15,548 nucleotides of DNA from the NCBI GenBank assembly GCA_945868195.1, contig CAMBLP010000038.1, positions 1 through 15,548 of the forward strand. The letters run 5' to 3'. The stretch is from Bordetella parapertussis (GTDB taxonomy: Bacteria; Pseudomonadota; Gammaproteobacteria; Burkholderiales; Burkholderiaceae_B). The stretch's first letter is position 1. The number at the start of each line of letters is the position of its first letter. The position numbers were made by a program, and so were the translations under genes. This document shows, piece by piece, positions 1 through 7,368 of the stretch. Below the pieces are notes generated by a model that saw only the letters and a list, made by a program, of their open reading frames with translations, was not told the origin of the DNA and ran no database searches.

Positions 1-193
1 GTCCCGCTAAGGCACCAACGCCCCAAACGCCAGCTGTTACGGGTAATTCTGACAAAAGTACTTGCCCTTTCGTTTCTCCCGACTGCATCATGTGTTTGAA
101 ATTGCCGTAGTGCTTGAAATCCTGCACCTGTGCGATGGCAGCCGAAGCCACTAAAGTCATTGTGGCGATCAATAAAGAAAATGTATGACGCAT
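1..193 (-). CDS. Acetolactate decarboxylase-like secreted protein (5' part only)
   Basis: The ATG at 193 opens a frame that runs off the left edge, leaving 64 codons. The first about 22 residues form a clear signal peptide: basic MRHT, a hydrophobic stretch, and a predicted cut after ...ASAAIA before QVQDF. The mature start has a Tyr-Gly...Met-Met...Ser-Gly-Glu pattern followed by a Gly-rich WGVGALAG segment. This resembles the N-terminal part of alpha-acetolactate decarboxylases (acetolactate to acetoin), where a similar glycine-rich turn precedes a conserved Gly-Glu. The zinc-binding histidines of that family would lie beyond the window, so the call rests on a weak N-terminal match. No good Shine-Dalgarno is visible. 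The gene lies 66 bases downstream of the peroxiredoxin-like gene on the same strand and may be co-transcribed with it. Confidence 0.5.
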   Translation of the reverse strand, partial: MRHTFSLLIATMTLVASAAIAQVQDFKHYGNFKHMMQSGETKGQVLLSELPVTAGVWGVGALAG

Positions 194-259
194 GAGATGT
201 CCGAGAGATGACTAAAATAATAGAATTATCGCGTAAATCAGTGCGTAACCATATAAAGC

Positions 260-796
260 TCAAACCGCGCCGGTGTACTCTCCGCGTGCGGGATAGTCTT
301 TATTGATCGAATAGTCGATCGCAAGTATGAGATCTTTAAAAGATGGACGAGCAAACGGCATGGTTTGCACGGCACCGTAATAGAGCGTCTGATCGGGTCG
401 GATCAAAAACAAACCTGGTTCGATAAAGATGGCTGGTTCTTCAACACCCGCCGAGGTTAACCCTCTGCCAGTCGAGAGATACAAACCCCAAGCACGCGCA
501 GTCGCGAGCGACAGGTCATACCCAAACCGTAGTTCAGGCATCCCTACCCTCTTAGCCATCTCGCGTGCTCTGACTTCGTCGTCTGACGAAATCGCGATCA
601 CATTCACACCGCGCTCTTTAAGTTGAGGCAACAAGACACCGAGTTCTTTTAGATACGTCACACACAGCGGGCAATGCAGGCCTCTAAAAAACACCACAAG
701 GGTGAAGGTCTTGGGCTGATCCTTCGCCAAGCTAAATGGACCGTGATCGAGTGTGGGGAGGTCTAGGGTGGGAACGGCTTGACGTGGAATAAGCAT
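260..796 (-). CDS. Peroxiredoxin-like (AhpC/TSA) thiol protein
   Basis: A 178-residue protein of the thioredoxin-fold peroxiredoxin-like group, expected to act in the cytoplasm as a thiol peroxidase or oxidoreductase. It has no signal peptide. The FFRG-x-HCPLC motif puts two cysteines in a CxxC arrangement at residues 42 and 45. The segment VNVIAISSDD (64-73) and a later acidic/proline stretch fit the fold, and length is usual for the family. The open frame extends 20 codons upstream to 856, but I choose the internal ATG at 796. An AGGAG lies seven bases before it, and the upstream extension would translate a perfect palindrome and has a poor sequence for a protein. A possible -10 box (TATACT, 814-819) sits between that palindrome and the start. 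The gene is transcribed divergently from the SDR gene. Physiological substrate unknown. Confidence 0.85.
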   Translation of the reverse strand: MLIPRQAVPTLDLPTLDHGPFSLAKDQPKTFTLVVFFRGLHCPLCVTYLKELGVLLPQLKERGVNVIAISSDDEVRAREMAKRVGMPELRFGYDLSLATARAWGLYLSTGRGLTSAGVEEPAIFIEPGLFLIRPDQTLYYGAVQTMPFARPSFKDLILAIDYSINKDYPARGEYTGAV

Positions 797-813
797 TGAT
801 AGCTCCTGCTCTA

Positions 814-819
814 AGTATA
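814..819 (-). promoter_or_regulatory. Possible -10 box for the peroxiredoxin-like gene
   Basis: Read on the minus strand this is TATACT, five of six matches to the sigma-70 -10 consensus. With a 17-base spacer the -35 position would fall at 837-842, inside the 16-base palindrome, although the hexamer there (ATCGTA) is a poor -35. Transcription would then begin about 10 bases before the AGGAG-preceded ATG at 796. This is inference from spacing only. Confidence 0.3.
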
Positions 820-836
820 TGAAAAGTATGACAGGG

Positions 837-852
837 TACGATACGTATCGTA
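837..852. promoter_or_regulatory. Perfect 16-base palindrome, probable operator between divergent genes
   Basis: The sequence TACGATACGTATCGTA is its own reverse complement across all 16 bases. It lies 41 bases upstream of the peroxiredoxin-like start and about 120 bases upstream of the SDR start, in the divergent intergenic region. Size and symmetry fit a site for a dimeric repressor, for example of the TetR or GntR type. No regulator gene is in the window, so the protein that binds it is unknown. Confidence 0.55.
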
Positions 853-971
853 ACAAATAGTGCTATTTTATTTGCAGCATCTGAAATATGAACCTATTCC
901 TTGCTGCATCGCGGTAGATTTAAAACACCTTAAACTCAAATAAAAATTAAAAATCAACATCTGGAGACATG

Positions 972-1772
972 ATGACAGCTCGACTACATGGAAAAATTGC
1001 TCTCATCTTAGGGGCAGGCTCGGTAGGACCTGGTTGGGGAAATGGTCGGGCGATGGCTGTTCGTTTCGCCGAAGAAGGCGCGAAAGTATTTGGCGTCGAT
1101 AAGGATTTAGACCGAATGGCCGAGACCGTTGAGCGCGTTCACGCGATCGGTGGTGACATCGAAATTGCTCACTGCGACGTTACACAGAGCGCCCAAATCG
1201 CCGACATCGTTCGTCAGTGCATTGAAAAGTGGGAACGCATCGATATCTTGATTAATAACGTGGGTGGCTCAGCCTCTGGCGGACCGGTCGAACTCGACGA
1301 GGACGTTTGGGACGCACAGGTCGACAGCAATCTCAAAAGCGTCTTTCTAAGCTGCAAACATGTGTTGCCCATCATGGAAAAGCAAGGGAGCGGTGCGATC
1401 ATTAATATGTCTTCCACCTCGGGCATTCGTTGGACAGGTTCCGCGCAGGTCGCCTATGCGGCGACTAAAGCGGGGGTGATTCAGCTCTCTAAGGTGGTCG
1501 CGATTCAGTATGCCAAGAAAGGCATTCGGGTCAACACCATCGTCCCAGGACAACTCCACACACCCTTGGTTGAGGTCAGGCTCGCGGGCCAACGATCCGG
1601 CGGGGATGTCGCAAAATTACTCGAACAGCGGCAAGCTCGTATACCATTACCCTTTATGGGTGATGGGCGAGACACTGCCAACGCAGCTGTATTTCTCGCG
1701 TCGGACGAGGCACGATTTATTACAGGCACTGAAATCGTTGTCGATGGCGGAATGTCTGTACGCTGTGGTTAA
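972..1772 (+). CDS. SDR family NAD(P)-dependent oxidoreductase
   Basis: A cytoplasmic short-chain dehydrogenase/reductase of 266 residues with the classical Rossmann fold, oxidising an alcohol or reducing a carbonyl with NAD(P). Residues are numbered from the ATG at 972. An extended glycine motif GAGSVGPGWGNG is at 14-25, Asp69 lies in the CDVT segment, NNVGG is at 95-99, and the catalytic set is Ser148, Tyr162 and Lys166 (YAATK). The C-terminal TGTEIVVDGG is typical. The acidic Asp after the second strand (VFGVDKD) suggests NAD preference, which is inference. Two ATGs stand in tandem at 969 and 972. GGAGA at 963-967 is too close to 969, so 972 is preferred. The Bug receptor gene follows after 51 bases and the cysteine hydrolase after that, suggesting one catabolic operon. 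Substrate unknown. Confidence 0.9.
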   Translation: MTARLHGKIALILGAGSVGPGWGNGRAMAVRFAEEGAKVFGVDKDLDRMAETVERVHAIGGDIEIAHCDVTQSAQIADIVRQCIEKWERIDILINNVGGSASGGPVELDEDVWDAQVDSNLKSVFLSCKHVLPIMEKQGSGAIINMSSTSGIRWTGSAQVAYAATKAGVIQLSKVVAIQYAKKGIRVNTIVPGQLHTPLVEVRLAGQRSGGDVAKLLEQRQARIPLPFMGDGRDTANAAVFLASDEARFITGTEIVVDGGMSVRCG

Positions 1773-1823
1773 TTCTTTTAATGAATGCTATCAATAACAA
1801 TCAATTTCTTTTGAAGACACCTC

Positions 1824-2789
1824 ATGAAGACCACCATTAAAAAAATAGCCTATACATTTCTCGGCACGCTGATGATCGCTGCCGCACCGCAATTCGCCAT
1901 GGCACAAGCTAAAACCACCAAACTGATTGTCGCCTTTCCTCCTGGGGGTCCTGTCGATTTTGTCGCACGTAGCATCAGCGAGGCACTGTCCAAGGAGCTG
2001 GGTCAGCTGGTCATTGTTGAAAATAAAGCGGGAGCGAATGGCGCGATTGCAGCCGACTATGTCGTCAAGTCCGCACCGGATGGCAATACGTTGTGGCTGA
2101 CCAGTGTCGGCGCGGTCGCCATCAATCCCAGCCTCTACCCCAAGCTGTCATACAACCCACAAAAAGATCTGGCGCCTGTCTCGCTTGTGGTCAACAACGT
2201 TGAACTGCTGGTCGTCCACCCAAACAATCCAGCGAATAATCCAGCTGAGTTTGTTGCGAATGCAAAAAAACAGCGTACCACGATGGCATCCTCGGGTGCA
2301 GGAAGTGTGCCTCACTTGGCGATGGAGCAAGTGGTCGATAAGACCGGTGCAAATTTAGTCCACGTGCCGTACAAGGGTGCAGCACCTGCGATTACAGATG
2401 TGATGGCAGGTCATGTGGATGGATTTTTTGGAGATATCCCCGGACTGATCAACAACGTCAAAGCAGGTAAGCTCAAACCTGTTGGTCTCGCGGCAACACA
2501 ACGTCATCCCCTTTTGCCGGATGTCAAAACATTCGAAGAAATGGGCATCAAGGGCGTAGACTCTGATAACTGGTATGCGATCTTTACCTCTAAAGCCACG
2601 CCTCCCGCAGAAATCGATCGCCTCAATAAAGCAATCGCGCGCGTCCTAGCCAATGATGCGGTTAAAACACGTTTAGCCAACTCTGGCGCGCAACCCGCAG
2701 CATCGACACCGCAGCAATTGGCAGAATTATTAACCAAAGACACAGCAAAATGGGAGCGACTTATTCGTAGTAAAAATATTCAACCATAG
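1824..2789 (+). CDS. Bug/TctC-family tripartite tricarboxylate transporter receptor
   Basis: A 321-residue periplasmic solute-binding protein of the Bug (Bordetella uptake gene) family. Such receptors capture small organic acids or related molecules for TctAB-type membrane transporters or for sensing. The signal peptide covers about residues 1-27 (MKTTIKK, hydrophobic core, cut after AMA before QAKTT). Family hallmarks are the KLIVAFPPGGPVD ligand-loop strand near the mature N-terminus, the ENKAGANG segment with A-x-VVKSAPDGNTL just after it, NPQKDLAPVSLV, the HVPYKGAAPAITDVMAGHVD stretch and a C-terminal helix. No tctA or tctB gene is in the window, so this is an orphan receptor, as is common in this family. 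It lies between the SDR and hydrolase genes. Ligand unknown; the neighbours suggest the same compound they metabolise. Confidence 0.93.
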   Translation: MKTTIKKIAYTFLGTLMIAAAPQFAMAQAKTTKLIVAFPPGGPVDFVARSISEALSKELGQLVIVENKAGANGAIAADYVVKSAPDGNTLWLTSVGAVAINPSLYPKLSYNPQKDLAPVSLVVNNVELLVVHPNNPANNPAEFVANAKKQRTTMASSGAGSVPHLAMEQVVDKTGANLVHVPYKGAAPAITDVMAGHVDGFFGDIPGLINNVKAGKLKPVGLAATQRHPLLPDVKTFEEMGIKGVDSDNWYAIFTSKATPPAEIDRLNKAIARVLANDAVKTRLANSGAQPAASTPQQLAELLTKDTAKWERLIRSKNIQP

Positions 2790-2826
2790 TAAACAGTGTG
2801 ATACGTTTAAGCATCAGGAGAACAGT

Positions 2827-3504
2827 ATGGCTCAAGAAAGTTGGAAAACGGCTTACCGCTCTTTTTATTACGAACAGGCGCCTCTTCCGGACGATCTTGA
2901 GCTTGATGCTGCTAAAACCGCGTTGCTTGTCATCGATGTGCAAAATACCTACCTGACTGAATCCAAGGACTCTGTAGAGCGTGAACGTTGGGCGCCCTTC
3001 ATGAAGCGCATGCACGGACAAGTCATTCCAAACATTCAACGCTTGATCCATGCATGTCGATTAAAGGATATGAACGTGCTGCATGCGCGCATCGCTTGTC
3101 AAACCCCTGATGGTCGCGATCGCTCGCTTTCTCAACGCAAGCCAGGTTTTAATAATTTACTGCTACCCAAAAATAATTGGGAGAGTCAAATCATCGATGC
3201 TCTCGCTCCAACGCCCGCAGAAATCGTCGTATTAAAAACAACCGACAGCGCCCTGACAGGCACGAATCTTCGGCTCATGCTCAACAACTTAGGCATACAG
3301 CATGTCATTTGCGTGGGTATTTTTACGGATCAATGCGTCTCAAGCACGGTTCGCAGTCTCGCTGACGAAAGTTTTGATGTCATCGTCTGTCACGATGCCT
3401 GCGCGGCTGCAACAGATGAGTTACATGACAATGAACTCAAAACGATCAACTGGATTTACTGTCAGGTGGCCAGCACAGACGAAACTTTAAATTTTATTCG
3501 TTAA
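2827..3504 (+). CDS. Isochorismatase-family cysteine hydrolase
   Basis: A 225-residue cytoplasmic hydrolase of the isochorismatase-like superfamily, whose members hydrolyse amides (nicotinamide, maleamate, biuret, N-carbamoylsarcosine) or, rarely, isochorismate. The visible catalytic triad is Asp37 in LLVIDVQN, Lys137 in IVVLKTTD and Cys170 in GIFTDQCVSSTVRSLAD. A real nucleophilic cysteine makes an amidase-type reaction more likely than isochorismate vinyl-ether hydrolysis. The tail CHDACAAATDELHDNEL is a normal family ending. An AGGAG six bases before the ATG fixes the start. The gene follows the Bug receptor by 37 bases and is probably its operon partner. The exact substrate (maleamate-type, ureido-type or other) cannot be assigned from sequence. 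Confidence 0.88.
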   Translation: MAQESWKTAYRSFYYEQAPLPDDLELDAAKTALLVIDVQNTYLTESKDSVERERWAPFMKRMHGQVIPNIQRLIHACRLKDMNVLHARIACQTPDGRDRSLSQRKPGFNNLLLPKNNWESQIIDALAPTPAEIVVLKTTDSALTGTNLRLMLNNLGIQHVICVGIFTDQCVSSTVRSLADESFDVIVCHDACAAATDELHDNELKTINWIYCQVASTDETLNFIR

Positions 3505-3544
3505 AAACCGTCGTCAAACTCTGCTAGCATTAAAGAGGCTTTTA

Positions 3545-3561
3545 TTTAACATTTTGTTAAA
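3545..3561. promoter_or_regulatory. Palindrome upstream of malic enzyme gene
   Basis: TTTAACATTTTGTTAAA is a perfect 7-3-7 inverted repeat that ends 31 bases before the malic enzyme ATG, in an AT-rich 87-base gap. It lacks the GC-rich stem expected of a terminator, so an operator or promoter element is more likely. The binding protein is unknown. Confidence 0.35.
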
Positions 3562-3591
3562 AATAAAGACGTTGCGCTCGGAGCTGCACAG

Positions 3592-5220
3592 ATGTCGACA
3601 CCTATCAAAAACACAGGTTATACCGTTCTTCACGACTCGCTCGTGAACCGCGGTACGGCATTTACCGAAAAGCAAAGAAAAGCGGCGGGTCTTGAGGGTC
3701 TCTTACCTCCTGGCGTCGATACCCTAGAGCTCCAAGTCGCTCGGGTTCACACGCAGCTTGACATGCTCGACACGGATTTACAGCGCTATTTGTTTTTAAT
3801 GGACTTACAAAGTCGTAATCAGACACTGTTTTATGCAGTCCTGATGTCCGATGCCGCTAAGTTCATGCCTCTTGTTTATACGCCAACGGTTGGCGAAGCC
3901 TGCCAAAAGTTTGATCATATTTTCCGCTCAACACGCGGTCTTTATCTTCCCATCAGTGCCAAAGGGCGTTTGAAAGAGTTGATGGCGAATTGGCCGCAAA
4001 AAGACATCCGTTTTATCGTTGCCACGGACGGCGAACGTATTCTCGGCTTGGGCGACCTAGGTGTGGGCGGCATGGGTATTCCGATCGGCAAACTGGCGCT
4101 CTACACCGCGGTTGCTGGCGTACCTCCTGAGCTCACACTTCCGATCATGCTTGATGTAGGCACCAACAATCAGACACTGCTGGACGATCCGCTCTACCTC
4201 GGCTTACGTCAGCAGCGTGTACGCGGCGACGAATACCACGCGTTCATCGCAGAGTTTGTCGATGCCGTACAAACGCTTTATCCCAAATGCTGTTTGCAGT
4301 GGGAAGATTTCGCAAACTTTAATGCTGTTTCGATTCTAGAGTCATACAAAGACAAAATCTGCACCTACAACGACGATATCCAGGGTACGGCGGGTGTCGC
4401 GCTTGCGGGTCTGTATGCGGCCCTGCGCATCACCGGTCAAAAACTGACGGATCAACGCTTTCTGTTTATGGGCGCGGGTTCTGCCGCCACGGGTATCGCT
4501 GAATTGATCAGCGAGGCCATGGTGATGGAAGGTCTGACGATCGAAGAGGCGCGTGGTCGAAACTGGTTGTTTGATATCAACGGACTGGTAGAATCCACCC
4601 GCACGGACTTGGCTGACTTTCAAAAGCCGTTTGCGCATCAACATGCACCTTGCAAGTCTTTTGTAGACGCAATTAACGCGATCAAACCAAACGGAATCGT
4701 GGGTGTTAGCACTGTTCCTAAGCTCTTTAATCAAGCAGTGATTGAGGCCATGTCCAAAGTCAATGCTCAGCCTATTATTTTCCCCTACTCCAATCCGACT
4801 TCGCGCTCAGAATGTACGGCCGAAGAAGCCTACAAATGGTCAAACGGCAAGGCAATTTTTGCAAGCGGTAGCCCCTTTGATCCCGTGACACTGGGTGCAA
4901 AGACTTTCGTCCCTGGTCAAGGCAATAACGTTTACATTTTTCCTGCGATGGGGATGGCTGTACTTGCTACCCAGTCCAAGCGTGTGACCCAACAAATGTT
5001 TATCGTAGCTGCCAAAGCAGTTGCAGAACAAGTGACGCAAGAGGATCTGAATACCGGACTCATTTATCCTCCACAATCACAGATTCTTGCAGCCTCATTG
5101 CATACCGCTGCAAAGGTTGCGACTTACGTTTTTGATCAAGGCTTGTCGCGCGTTGAGCGCCCCGAGGACATTGCGGCACATATCAAAGAATTGGCTTACA
5201 AGCCAGTCTATGGTGATTGA
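3592..5220 (+). CDS. maeA: NAD-type malic enzyme (oxaloacetate-decarboxylating)
   Basis: A 542-residue cytoplasmic malic enzyme of the long, eukaryote-like/SfcA class. It oxidatively decarboxylates malate to pyruvate and CO2 with NAD. Visible active-site elements are Tyr96 in LVYTPTVGEAC, Lys167 in GMGIPIGKLALYTA, the metal ligands Glu238-Asp239 in QWEDFANFNA and an Asp at 261/262 in YNDDIQGTAGVA. The NAD-binding motif is GAGSAATG at 294-301. Length matches E. coli MaeA closely. NAD rather than NADP preference is inferred from the family. GGAG eight bases before the ATG supports the start. Gaps of 87 and 119 bases separate it from its neighbours, so it may have its own promoter. Placed between two catabolic gene sets, it could feed C4-dicarboxylates into pyruvate. 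Confidence 0.95.
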   Translation: MSTPIKNTGYTVLHDSLVNRGTAFTEKQRKAAGLEGLLPPGVDTLELQVARVHTQLDMLDTDLQRYLFLMDLQSRNQTLFYAVLMSDAAKFMPLVYTPTVGEACQKFDHIFRSTRGLYLPISAKGRLKELMANWPQKDIRFIVATDGERILGLGDLGVGGMGIPIGKLALYTAVAGVPPELTLPIMLDVGTNNQTLLDDPLYLGLRQQRVRGDEYHAFIAEFVDAVQTLYPKCCLQWEDFANFNAVSILESYKDKICTYNDDIQGTAGVALAGLYAALRITGQKLTDQRFLFMGAGSAATGIAELISEAMVMEGLTIEEARGRNWLFDINGLVESTRTDLADFQKPFAHQHAPCKSFVDAINAIKPNGIVGVSTVPKLFNQAVIEAMSKVNAQPIIFPYSNPTSRSECTAEEAYKWSNGKAIFASGSPFDPVTLGAKTFVPGQGNNVYIFPAMGMAVLATQSKRVTQQMFIVAAKAVAEQVTQEDLNTGLIYPPQSQILAASLHTAAKVATYVFDQGLSRVERPEDIAAHIKELAYKPVYGD

Positions 5221-5339
5221 CCGCATCACCATCGCTTATTTGCTTATAAAGAAGAAACATTTGCCTTTAAGGCCATTAATCGTAGACAATCAAAAGTAAC
5301 ATTTCATTACAGCCCCCTCTAGTTTCGGCCCACATACGC

Positions 5340-6791
5340 ATGCAAATACACGCTCAAAATGGCCTTGATTTGCTTGAAGCAAGACTCAGTCAAGATCTGT
5401 CCTGGCTAGAACTTCCTGCAAAGCCCTGGATGATTAAAAAGTCGCATGAGGGACAACCCGTCATCGACGTTGCCGTCATTGGCGCAGGAATGGCAGGACT
5501 TACAGCAGGTACGGCACTGAATCTCTTGGGACTCCATCCCGTCTTGTTTGATCGCGCACCCGAGGGCTATGAAGGACCCTGGGTGACCACTGCACGCATG
5601 GAAACACTGCGATCACCCAAGCAGTTAACGGGCCCAGCACTCGGCCTGCCTGCCCTGACCTTTCGCGCGTGGTTTGAGGCCCAGTTTGGCGCAGAGGTGT
5701 GGACAGCTCTCGACAAAATCCCACGTACGCAATGGATGGAATATCTGCGCTGGTATCGCAAGGTCACCAAACTCGACATTAGAAATGAACATCAGGTGCT
5801 AGAAGTCCACCCTAGAGCGGATCAACTCGTCGAGCTCTTGGTGCAACACCCAAAGGGTATTGAAAAGATTTTTGCAAGACGAGTAGTCATTGCCTCTGGA
5901 CGGGATGGTCTCGGTGGCCCGTCACTCCCCCATTTTGCGAACAAAGTCCCCCCTCAACACAGAGCACATTCTTCTGATCCCCTCGACTATCACACACTCA
6001 AGGGAAAACGGGTAGGCGTGATCGGTGCTGGTGCCTCAGCCATGGACAGCGCAGCGACCGCACTCGAGTGCGGCGCAATGAGCGTCGACATGTTGATCAG
6101 ACGTGCTGACTTACCTCGGATCAATAAAGGCAAGGGCGCTGGCAATCCGGGACTGACGCATGGGCATGTCGATTTGCCAGATGAATGGAAATGGCGCATT
6201 CGTCATTACATTAATACGCAACAAGTACCGCCTCCACGCGGAAGTACCCTACGCGTATCCAAACACACCAATGCACGTTTCAATCTAGGATGTCCCATCG
6301 ATGACATCACCATCGACGCCGAGGGGGAATTGACGATTCATACTCCCAAAGGACTGTTCGAACTCGACTTTTTGATTTTTGCGACGGGATTCAAAATAGA
6401 TTGGCTCGCCCGCCCTGAATACGCAGTGATTGCCAAACATCTGCGTACTTGGGGTGACCGCTACCAGCATGAAGCCGGCCTAGAAGATAGAGAGCTACAC
6501 GATTCACCTGACTTGGGAACCATCTTTGACTTAAAAGAAAAAAATCCAGGTCAATGTCCTGGACTTGAGCGCATTCATGTGTTTTGCTATCCGGCCGCCC
6601 TCTCCCACGGCACCATCTCGGGTGACATTCCAGCGATCAGCGATGGCGCCAAGAGGCTCGCTCAAGGTATCGTGAGTTTGTTTTATAAAGAAGATGTCGC
6701 GGATCACTTTGAAAATATCCAAAACTTTGCCGAGCCTGAGATCATGGGAGATGAGTGGAATGTCGCCTCGCCTCCTCAGACCATCAAATAA
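5340..6791 (+). CDS. FAD/NAD(P)-binding flavin monooxygenase (FMO/CzcO-like)
   Basis: A 483-residue flavoprotein with two dinucleotide-binding folds, related to flavin monooxygenases and Baeyer-Villiger oxygenases (CzcO/TrkA type, COG2072-like). The FAD motif VIGAGMAG is at 47-53, followed by the strand ending PVLFDRAP. A second GxGxxA-type motif VIGAGASAMD is at 227-236, and FATGF is at 347-351. The stretch RAHSSDPLDY before the second fold corresponds to the place of the FMO fingerprint, but the complete FxGxxxHxxxY is not there. Expected reaction: NAD(P)H- and O2-dependent hydroxylation, S/N-oxidation or Baeyer-Villiger insertion. No clear Shine-Dalgarno precedes the ATG, so the start is less certain. 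The two CMD genes and a Bug receptor follow closely, suggesting a four-gene operon. Substrate unknown. Confidence 0.82.
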   Translation: MQIHAQNGLDLLEARLSQDLSWLELPAKPWMIKKSHEGQPVIDVAVIGAGMAGLTAGTALNLLGLHPVLFDRAPEGYEGPWVTTARMETLRSPKQLTGPALGLPALTFRAWFEAQFGAEVWTALDKIPRTQWMEYLRWYRKVTKLDIRNEHQVLEVHPRADQLVELLVQHPKGIEKIFARRVVIASGRDGLGGPSLPHFANKVPPQHRAHSSDPLDYHTLKGKRVGVIGAGASAMDSAATALECGAMSVDMLIRRADLPRINKGKGAGNPGLTHGHVDLPDEWKWRIRHYINTQQVPPPRGSTLRVSKHTNARFNLGCPIDDITIDAEGELTIHTPKGLFELDFLIFATGFKIDWLARPEYAVIAKHLRTWGDRYQHEAGLEDRELHDSPDLGTIFDLKEKNPGQCPGLERIHVFCYPAALSHGTISGDIPAISDGAKRLAQGIVSLFYKEDVADHFENIQNFAEPEIMGDEWNVASPPQTIK

Positions 6792-6831
6792 CCACCTAAC
6801 GTTGACTCGTCATCATTGAACTGGAAGAGAC

Positions 6832-7368
6832 ATGACAAATCTTGAAGCATTGAAAGAAAAACCGGATACTCTAGATCGTCTACTCGAACTCGTCCCCGGA
6901 TCGCGGACCTACGAGATCAGGCATCAGCGCACAAAAGTGGTGGATGCAACACAGTCAAGCGAAGATCTGCTGCTGGGTGGTCCTGTAGAGGGTCTGTCGG
7001 TCAGTGATCGACTCCTCGTAGCCTTACTGGCCTGCGCCCTCACACCGTCGCAGGCGTTGAAACATGAATACGTTAATAGACTCTCGGCCTTAGGCGTACC
7101 AGACCACACGATCCAATCTGTGGCAAGCGCTCAACTCGATCAGCTCAAGGACCAGCGTCTCAAACAGATACTGATATTTACCGCTGCGCTGATCACTGAT
7201 CCCGTTAAAGCAGACAAACCAGCGCTACTCGCACTGCAGGCCTCGGGGCTCACCACGCCTCAGATTACAGCACTGGCTCAGTTAGTTGCTTTCGTGTCGT
7301 ACCAGGTAAGAGTGCATGCTGGACTTCATGCCCTGAAAACCTTGAATGCGCAAGGAGCACAGCCATGA
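6832..7368 (+). CDS. CMD-fold protein lacking the active-site CxxC (Avi_7170-like)
   Basis: A 178-residue all-helical protein resembling the N-terminal half of E. coli YciW and the 'CMD domain protein, Avi_7170 family'. The segment SVSDRLLVALLACALTPSQALKHEY, about residues 56-81, sits where AhpD-like proteins carry their E-x11-C-x2-C-x3-H site. Here only one cysteine is present in the whole protein and no CxxC exists, so peroxidase activity is unlikely. A structural or partner role is inferred. GGAAGAGA before the ATG supports the start. It begins 40 bases after the monooxygenase and its stop overlaps the next ATG by four bases, implying translational coupling and probably complex formation with the next protein. 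Confidence 0.78.
   Translation: MTNLEALKEKPDTLDRLLELVPGSRTYEIRHQRTKVVDATQSSEDLLLGGPVEGLSVSDRLLVALLACALTPSQALKHEYVNRLSALGVPDHTIQSVASAQLDQLKDQRLKQILIFTAALITDPVKADKPALLALQASGLTTPQITALAQLVAFVSYQVRVHAGLHALKTLNAQGAQP

Noticed and set aside
797..856. N-terminal extension of the peroxiredoxin-like protein
   Set aside because: The extra 20 codons would translate the palindrome and a promoter-like region, and the internal ATG at 796 has a strong AGGAG.
969..1034. Damaged cofactor motif in the SDR protein
   Set aside because: The stretched GAGSVGPGWGNG looks unusual against TGxxxGxG, but it resembles a known SDR subgroup with this longer glycine loop, and all other catalytic residues are intact.
2827..3504. 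True isochorismatase of siderophore synthesis linked to the iron operon
   Set aside because: The catalytic cysteine is present, no other siderophore synthesis genes are nearby, and it belongs to a different, opposite-strand gene group.
3505..3544. Promoter with extended -10 (TGCTAGCAT) for malic enzyme
   Set aside because: No acceptable -35 lies at the right distance, so the match is too weak to annotate.
4342..4734. Open frame of 130 codons opposite the malic enzyme gene
   Set aside because: The malic enzyme frame over this stretch holds the NAD-binding fold and metal ligand, and the antisense frame has no support.
5221..5339. Terminator or small gene in the gap after malic enzyme
   Set aside because: Only a 5-1-5 palindrome (5263-5273), a GCTTAT direct repeat and a weak TATAAA-like box are seen, with no good stem plus T-run, no matching -35 and no convincing short frame.
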